Below, one piece after another: positions 59,594 through 64,000 of a DNA stretch of 64,000 nucleotides. The first letter of the stretch is position 1; each line of letters starts with the position of its first letter. The notes beneath the pieces were generated by a model, which was given only the letters and a program-made list of their open reading frames with translations, had not been told where the DNA came from and made no database searches. Origin of the DNA: Paenibacillus elgii NBRC 100335. Its GTDB lineage: Bacteria > Bacillota > Bacilli > Paenibacillales > NBRC-103111. A program made the position numbers and the translations under genes. The stretch is taken from contig NZ_BIMB01000020.1 in assembly GCF_004000865.1 (NCBI RefSeq), positions 1 to 64,000 of the forward strand, in the 5' to 3' direction.

Positions 59594-61048
59594 ATGATCG
59601 ACTTGATGCCGAGGCTCGACGAATCGTCGGGCGAAGCGCTGTATATGCAGCTGTACCGCTATATCCGCGACGAAATCGCCGCCGGTCGCATTCCGGCGAA
59701 CGAGCGGCTGCCGTCCATCCGCACGCTGTCCGCTTACCTGGGCGTAAGCCGGTCGCCTGTCGCTCTAGCCTACGAGCAGCTGCTCGCCGAGGGCTATGTG
59801 AACAGCCGACCGCGCAGCGGGCTGTATGCCGCCGAGCTGGACACGTCCGCCTCTCTGCAGGTGCAGACCGACGCGCCGGCAGAACGTTCCGCGGTGTCGC
59901 CATCGCCGAAGCGCGCATACCATGCGTCTCAGGATGAACCGCTCCGTTACGACTTCGGCTACGGCAGCGTCGATATCGCGAGCTTCCCGCTGGCGAAATG
60001 GCGCCGGCTGATGAACCGCTGTCTGCTGCCGGAAAACAGCCGTCTGCTGCTGTACGGCGATTTGCAGGGCGAGCCGGAGCTGCGCGCCGAAATTGCCGCC
60101 TATCTGCACCATATGCGTGGGGTACGCTGCCAGCCGGAGCAGATCGTGGTCGGTGCGGGCACGTACCATTCACTCGATTTACTGTTTCAATTGCTGCACG
60201 AGGATGTCAACTGTATGGCTTCCGAAGAAGCGGTCAACGACGGGGTAAAAGCGCTCTTCGGGCAGTTTCGGTTCGATTGCCGGCCCCTTCGGCTGGAAAG
60301 CGACGGCATCTGCCTCGAAGAGCTGCAGGCCAGCGGCGCCCAGGCCGTCTATGTCACTCCGTCGCATCAATTTCCGTATGGCATGACGCTGTCGGCGGGC
60401 AAGCGGCTCAAGCTGCTCCAATGGGCGAAGGAGCGGCGGGCCTACATCGTCGAGAACGACTACGACGGCGAATTCCGCTACAGCGGCCGGCCGATCCCTT
60501 CGCTGCAAAGCCTGGACGATGACGGCCGCGTCATCTACGTTGGCACGTTCTCGCGGGCGCTGACGCCGGCGTTCCGGCTCAGCTATCTCGTGCTGCCGCC
60601 TGCACTGCTGGCGAGGTTTCGCAGCCGCCGGCACAGCTACGACCAGCTTGCCTCGCCGATCTTTCAGATGACGCAGCAGCTGTTCATGCAATCCGGCGAC
60701 TTTGGGCGGCATGTGCGCAAAATGCGCAGCGTCTACCACAAAAAGCGCGATGCGCTGCTGTACGCGGTACGCGACACTTTTCCGGCGGGCGTCGAGATGA
60801 TCGGCGCGGACTCGGGGCTACACCTGCTGCTTCGGGTTCGCGGCGAGAAGGACGAAGCGGAGCTTGTTCGCGCGGCCGCCCGGGAAGGCGTCGGCGTCTA
60901 CCCGGCTTCTGCTTACCGGCTGCGGTCGGAGGCTGACGAGGCCCCAACCGTGCTGCTCGGCTTCGGCGGTTTGTCCGAAGCGGACATCCGGGAAGGGGTA
61001 AGGCTGCTGGCGCGGGCATGGAAAATGGAATCTTCTCTAAATAAATGA
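59594..61048 (+). CDS. MocR/GntR-type regulator with aminotransferase-like domain
   Basis: 484 residues from ATG 59594 (AAAGGAGAAGC upstream). The N-terminal GntR HTH is ALYMQLYRYIRDEIAAGRIPANERLPSIRTLSAYLGVSRSPVALAYEQLLAEGYV. The rest (about 120-480) is a class I aminotransferase-like domain: YGDLQGEPELRAEIAAYLHHMRGV, VVGAGTYHSLDLLF, VTPSHQFPYGMTLS, VENDYDGEFRYSGRPIPSLQ and YVGTFSRALTPAFRLSYLVLP. In that last motif Arg follows Ser where the PLP Lys usually stands (GTFSK in PdxR), so PLP may not be covalently held. It probably regulates hisC or its own divergent promoter. Very GC-rich. Confidence 0.9.
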   Translation: MIDLMPRLDESSGEALYMQLYRYIRDEIAAGRIPANERLPSIRTLSAYLGVSRSPVALAYEQLLAEGYVNSRPRSGLYAAELDTSASLQVQTDAPAERSAVSPSPKRAYHASQDEPLRYDFGYGSVDIASFPLAKWRRLMNRCLLPENSRLLLYGDLQGEPELRAEIAAYLHHMRGVRCQPEQIVVGAGTYHSLDLLFQLLHEDVNCMASEEAVNDGVKALFGQFRFDCRPLRLESDGICLEELQASGAQAVYVTPSHQFPYGMTLSAGKRLKLLQWAKERRAYIVENDYDGEFRYSGRPIPSLQSLDDDGRVIYVGTFSRALTPAFRLSYLVLPPALLARFRSRRHSYDQLASPIFQMTQQLFMQSGDFGRHVRKMRSVYHKKRDALLYAVRDTFPAGVEMIGADSGLHLLLRVRGEKDEAELVRAAAREGVGVYPASAYRLRSEADEAPTVLLGFGGLSEADIREGVRLLARAWKMESSLNK

Positions 61049-61112
61049 AAGAATATGGACGATATATCCAGTAGGGTGTCATTTTTCTTTTATTTTGAAG
61101 AGGAGGGGTAAC

Positions 61113-61967
61113 GTGAAAGTTTCCGGCGGAGAAAGCAGCGTCTTGAACCTGTACGCGATCCGCGAACAGGAGAGCAAGCCCGGCCTGAGACCGGGGACGA
61201 TTGCCGGTTTGAAGCATGATACGGTCGAAATCAGTCCGACCGGCCGGCAGTTGGCCGAAGGCGCAATCAAGCACCACGTGGGCAAAATTTTCGTATCAGC
61301 CCAAATCGACGAATCGCTGAACCGGCTGCTTGAAGGGAAGTCGCAGGAGGTAAGCGATGCGGTGCATACGATCATCGGCTCCAATCTGCTGCCGGGCGGC
61401 TCCGTCTCGGACGAAGGGGAGCGCGCCGCATTGCGGGAAGCAGGATTAGCACAGGCCCAATATGTGGCCGACCGTTATATGTCGGGCGGCGAATCGTCCG
61501 AGTTGATGGCGGTCATGAATCAAATTGCCGTCATCGGCGCGAAGGTAACGGTTGATTCGGCAACAGGGAGCGTCTCCTACAAGATGCCGCCATCCCGGCC
61601 GGTCGGGGCACCCGAGGACTATGTGGACATCAACGAGCTGATGAAGAGGTTCGAACCGGATACCTACAAAAAGCTGAACGAAGCGATAACCGGTAGCGGC
61701 GACTGGGGCAGCATTTTGTTTTCGTTTGTCAAAAAAATCCCGCAAAACGAGCAGTGGGTGACCAAGTATCGTGAGGAAACGAAACAACTGATGCATGAAC
61801 TGAAGACGACGAAGCTCGATAACCGGTTCGCAGGCGCTAATACGTCCGATATGGCTTCCTTCCTGTTGGATATTAACCGTAAGCTAGAGCAGACGCCGCT
61901 TGCAAAGACAGACGCCTTGATGCGAAACATGGATAATTTTGCAAGAATTTTCGGGCATCGGGCTTGA
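61113..61967 (+). CDS. Unknown protein with FlgM-like N-terminal motif
   Basis: 284 residues from GTG 61113, with GAGGAGGGG 6 bp upstream; the frame to 61095 runs through the RBS. The segment DTVEISPTGRQLAEGA (about 36-51) resembles the D-x-V-x-I/L-S pattern near the start of anti-sigma-28 (FlgM) and flagella-related proteins, but the rest does not fit FlgM. The remainder is soluble and helical, with no signal peptide or catalytic motif. Function unknown. Ends before a strong terminator. Confidence 0.65.
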   Translation: MKVSGGESSVLNLYAIREQESKPGLRPGTIAGLKHDTVEISPTGRQLAEGAIKHHVGKIFVSAQIDESLNRLLEGKSQEVSDAVHTIIGSNLLPGGSVSDEGERAALREAGLAQAQYVADRYMSGGESSELMAVMNQIAVIGAKVTVDSATGSVSYKMPPSRPVGAPEDYVDINELMKRFEPDTYKKLNEAITGSGDWGSILFSFVKKIPQNEQWVTKYREETKQLMHELKTTKLDNRFAGANTSDMASFLLDINRKLEQTPLAKTDALMRNMDNFARIFGHRA

Positions 61968-62100
61968 CGCAAGCGAGCGTACCGCTTAGATGTGTCCTTC
62001 CGGTCGGGCCTGAGAGGATGCGCAACACAAAAACGACGACCATTCCGTAATTCCGAAAAAACGTACAACGTCTGGATGACAGCCACAAGGCTGAAACCCG

Positions 62101-62153
62101 AAAAACCGCACGCCTCCCAGCCAAATGGATGGGGAGGAGGGGCGGTTTTTTTT
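62101..62153 (+). terminator. Terminator after the 61113 gene
   Basis: AAACCGC (62103-62109) pairs with GCGGTTT (62142-62148), with GCCTCCC/GGGGAGG inside, then a long T-run. Confidence 0.88.
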
Positions 62154-62277
62154 ATCGTACGAAGGACAAAAACGACAGGAGATGAAATTAATACCGTCAC
62201 TGGAATAAATAAATTTCAAATTGCTCCATATCCTCCCGTAAATCGCGATTCATCTTCACAATTTGTTCAAATTATTA

Positions 62278-62307
62278 TTGACAAGCGAAAAAAACGGCTG
62301 TTATTAT
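62278..62307 (+). promoter_or_regulatory. Sigma-A promoter of the asparaginase-like gene
   Basis: TTGACA (62278-62283), an 18-bp spacer and TATTAT (62302-62307). The implied leader to the start codon is about 160 nt and GC-rich near its end; no riboswitch or T-box features were recognised. Nothing else was seen in 62154-62277. Confidence 0.7.
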
Positions 62308-62472
62308 TAACATCAGTGGTGAAAATAAACGAATTACATTTGTTCAAGGAATCATTTAAAGCGGTTCCGGACCCGACGAGCCCGACTTGAAAGCGTTAGC
62401 AAAGCGGGATGCCCGGGCCGTTAACCGCAGGAACATCTTGAACTTCACATGCCGAAAGGAAATGAGTTACTT

Positions 62473-63471
62473 ATGGGCTTCGAACGATTGGTGGAAGAAT
62501 ACCGCGGAGGCGTGCTGGAAAATGTACATATGGGCCTTGTCTGCGGAATGGACGAGAACGGCCGAATTGTGCATGCTGTCGGCGACGAACGGCATATGAC
62601 GTTTTTGCGTTCGGCGGCGAAGCCGTTTCAGGCGATCCCGGTCATCAAGAACGGCATCGACGAAAAATTCAAGCTGAGCCCGAAGGAAGCGGCTCTGTTC
62701 GCCGCCTCGCACCGAGGGGAGAAGTATCATATCGAGGCGCTTGAGTCGGTTTTGCAGAAAACCGGGCTGAAGGAAGAAGATATCCTGTGCTGTCCGACTT
62801 ACCCGCTTAATGAAGCACCGCGGGCAGCCTGCTACTGGGATCATTTGGAGAAGCGCAAGCTGTACCATAACTGCTCCGGCAAGCATTCCGGTTTTCTCGC
62901 GCTGTCCAAGGAGCTCGGCTACGACCTCGAAACGTACTGGAGTATCGAGCACCCGGCGCAGCAGCTCAGCTTGGAAGCAATGGCTGAAATGGCCGACTAC
63001 CCGAAGGAAAACATCCGTATCGGAGTGGACGGCTGCGGCTTTCCGGTGTATGCGATGCCGCTCCAAAACATCGCTCGCGCCTACCTGAAGCTGGCCTGCC
63101 CGGATCTGATCGCGAATGCCGATACGAGAGCGGCCGTGACGAAAATCGCCGGCTACATGAACGCGCACCCGGAGATCATCGCGAGCCACGACTTTATCTG
63201 CACCGCGCTGCTGACCGATCCGAACATTGTCGCCAAGGGCGGCGCCAAAGGTGTATACGGCTTCGGACTCAAAAAGGAGCGCATGAGCTTCGCCTTAAAA
63301 GTTCTGGACGGCTCGGAGCTCGTATGGCCGATTATCGCCGCTTCGATTCTGGAGCAGATCGGCTACGACAACCGCGATACGATCGACCGGTTGTACGCGC
63401 TGGCTCCGAAGGAGATCAAGAACGATAACCACATCGTCGTAGGCGAGAGAAAAACCGTATTCCGTTTATAG
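62473..63471 (+). CDS. Asparaginase II family protein
   Basis: 332 residues if started at ATG 62473, which has AAAGGAAATGAG upstream; ATG 62449 is an alternative with a poorer RBS. The sequence fits the asparaginase II family (PF06089 type): EEYRGGVLENVHMGLVCGMDENGRI, FLRSAAKPFQAIPVI, ALFAASHRGEKYHIEALESVL, LYHNCSGKHSGFLAL, GVDGCGFPVYAMPL, and KGGAKGVYGFGL near the end. The SAAKPFQ, ASH, NCSGKH and DGCGFP blocks are the family signature. It hydrolyses asparagine or a related amide in the cytoplasm. A binding lipoprotein of a peptide-type importer follows. Confidence 0.88.
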   Translation: MGFERLVEEYRGGVLENVHMGLVCGMDENGRIVHAVGDERHMTFLRSAAKPFQAIPVIKNGIDEKFKLSPKEAALFAASHRGEKYHIEALESVLQKTGLKEEDILCCPTYPLNEAPRAACYWDHLEKRKLYHNCSGKHSGFLALSKELGYDLETYWSIEHPAQQLSLEAMAEMADYPKENIRIGVDGCGFPVYAMPLQNIARAYLKLACPDLIANADTRAAVTKIAGYMNAHPEIIASHDFICTALLTDPNIVAKGGAKGVYGFGLKKERMSFALKVLDGSELVWPIIAASILEQIGYDNRDTIDRLYALAPKEIKNDNHIVVGERKTVFRL

Positions 63472-63514
63472 TTGGGCGCTTCACTACACATGGGTAACGG
63501 TCTTCCTTCTTAGT

Positions 63515-63535
63515 GGACGAACGGCTTGTTCGTCC
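63515..63535 (+). other. Hairpin between asparaginase and binding-protein genes
   Basis: GGACGAAC (63515-63522) pairs with GTTCGTCC (63528-63535). No T-run follows. It could attenuate or stabilise transcripts before the lipoprotein gene. Confidence 0.5.
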
Positions 63536-63581
63536 CGCAGGAAGATTGAGCATAAATCAATGAAAAACGGGGGGATTTTCT

Positions 63582-64000
63582 ATGAAAAAACGTTTCGCAG
63601 CTTTTACGGCATTGGTGCTCGCCGGCGCGATGTTCGCAGGCTGTAGCGGTGGCGCGGGCAAACCGCAGCAGCAAGGCGCGGCCGACCAGCCGACGGCCAA
63701 GAAGGAAGGTAACGGCATCACGATTGCAGTCAACGCCAATTTCGTGACGCTGGACCCGCACAACGCGGCCGATACGCTGTCCATTTCCGGCTACCGCACG
63801 ATGTATCAAGGCCTGCTCGGCTTCGATCAGGATATGAAGGTCGTGCCCGTGTTGGCTGAATCTTACGAAGTGAGCCCGGACGCCAAGGTATACACCTTCA
63901 AGCTGAAGGAGAACATCAAGTTCCATGACGGCACGCCGTTCAACGCGGAAGCGGTCAAAGTCAACCTCGACCGGGTAAAAAACAAAGATAATAACCTGAA
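63582..64000 (+). CDS. Peptide/glutathione-type ABC binding lipoprotein (3' end outside window)
   Basis: ATG 63582 has GGGGGGAT 7 bp upstream; the frame is open to the window end (about 139 codons). The signal peptide has a lipobox GAMFAGC (Cys about 21). A Gly/Gln-rich tether is followed by the family 5 solute-binding start: ITIAVNANFVTLDPHNAADTLS, YRTMYQGLLGFDQDMKVVPVLAESYEVSPDAKVYTFKLKENIKFHDGTPFNAEAVKVNLDR. The DPHNAAD and LAESYEVSPD...FHDGTPFNAEAVK motifs mark dipeptide, oligopeptide or glutathione binding proteins (DppA/GsiB type). It is probably part of an importer that supplies the asparaginase-like enzyme with its substrate. Confidence 0.92.
   Translation, partial: MKKRFAAFTALVLAGAMFAGCSGGAGKPQQQGAADQPTAKKEGNGITIAVNANFVTLDPHNAADTLSISGYRTMYQGLLGFDQDMKVVPVLAESYEVSPDAKVYTFKLKENIKFHDGTPFNAEAVKVNLDRVKNKDNNL

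Noticed and set aside
62308-62472. T-box or riboswitch in the long asparaginase leader
   Set aside because: The conserved T-box sequence and known riboswitch cores are absent; only GC-rich unstructured-looking sequence.
1-64000. CRISPR arrays, tRNA or rRNA genes, insertion sequences
   Set aside because: No regularly spaced short repeats, cloverleaf patterns or transposase motifs were seen on either strand.

Overview
The window reads as a spore-forming Gram-positive chromosome of the Paenibacillus type. The evidence is a full-length sporulation sigma factor (SigK, 17932-18633), two giant exported proteins with C-terminal S-layer-homology (SLH) repeats, YesM/YesN-type two-component systems next to sugar ABC importers that lack their own ATPase, a XylR-XylA-XylB locus, strong AGGAGG-type ribosome binding sites, and frequent GTG/TTG starts. 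No tRNA, rRNA, CRISPR array, transposase or site-specific recombinase was seen.

Layout. 1-2.7 kb: the end of an unknown gene, then a three-gene cluster (DUF2239, DUF1330-like, alpha/beta hydrolase) behind a promoter covered by two CCGGG-centred palindromes. 2.7-3.6 kb: gene debris and a TVP38-type membrane protein. 3.8-18.6 kb: a rearranged sigK region. A cassette of terminator-like hairpin, sigma-E-like -10 and sigK 5' end occurs three times, at 3808, 15541 and 17771, and only the last copy leads into an intact sigK. Between the first two copies lies an AT-rich carbohydrate island (sensor kinase, AraC-type response regulator, two permeases, binding lipoprotein, two Gfo/Idh/MocA dehydrogenases, a zinc alcohol dehydrogenase) and a DUF4275 gene. 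Between the second and third copies lie two small secreted-protein genes.

18.8-24.2 kb: an SLH-anchored metallophosphoesterase. 24.5-28.4 kb: a permease/TIGR03943 pair and a TetR-MFS pair with matching operators. 28.4-37.4 kb: a response regulator with a SARP-like output domain and a hybrid kinase carrying two different kinase modules, divergent from an SLH lectin-like protein whose promoter has two direct repeats 11 bp apart ending 8 bp before the -10. 37.4-51.5 kb: xylR, xylA, xylB, a second YesM/YesN system, a second sugar importer, and GH30 and GH3 glycosidases, together a plausible locus for uptake and breakdown of plant beta-glycans and xylose.

51.6-53.3 kb: an AT-rich pair, a DUF2268 putative metalloprotease with a MerR-type 19-bp-spacer promoter and a TipA-like MerR regulator. 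53.6-56.7 kb: an SDR protein, MdaB-type quinone reductase and MFS exporter divergent from an HxlR regulator, resembling a quinone/electrophile response unit. 56.7-64 kb: unknown proteins, hisC divergent from a MocR-type regulator, an asparaginase II family enzyme, and the start of a peptide/glutathione-type binding lipoprotein cut by the window end.

All family assignments come from reading the sequence. No database search was possible. Start codons were chosen from ribosome binding sites and often differ from the longest reading frame.
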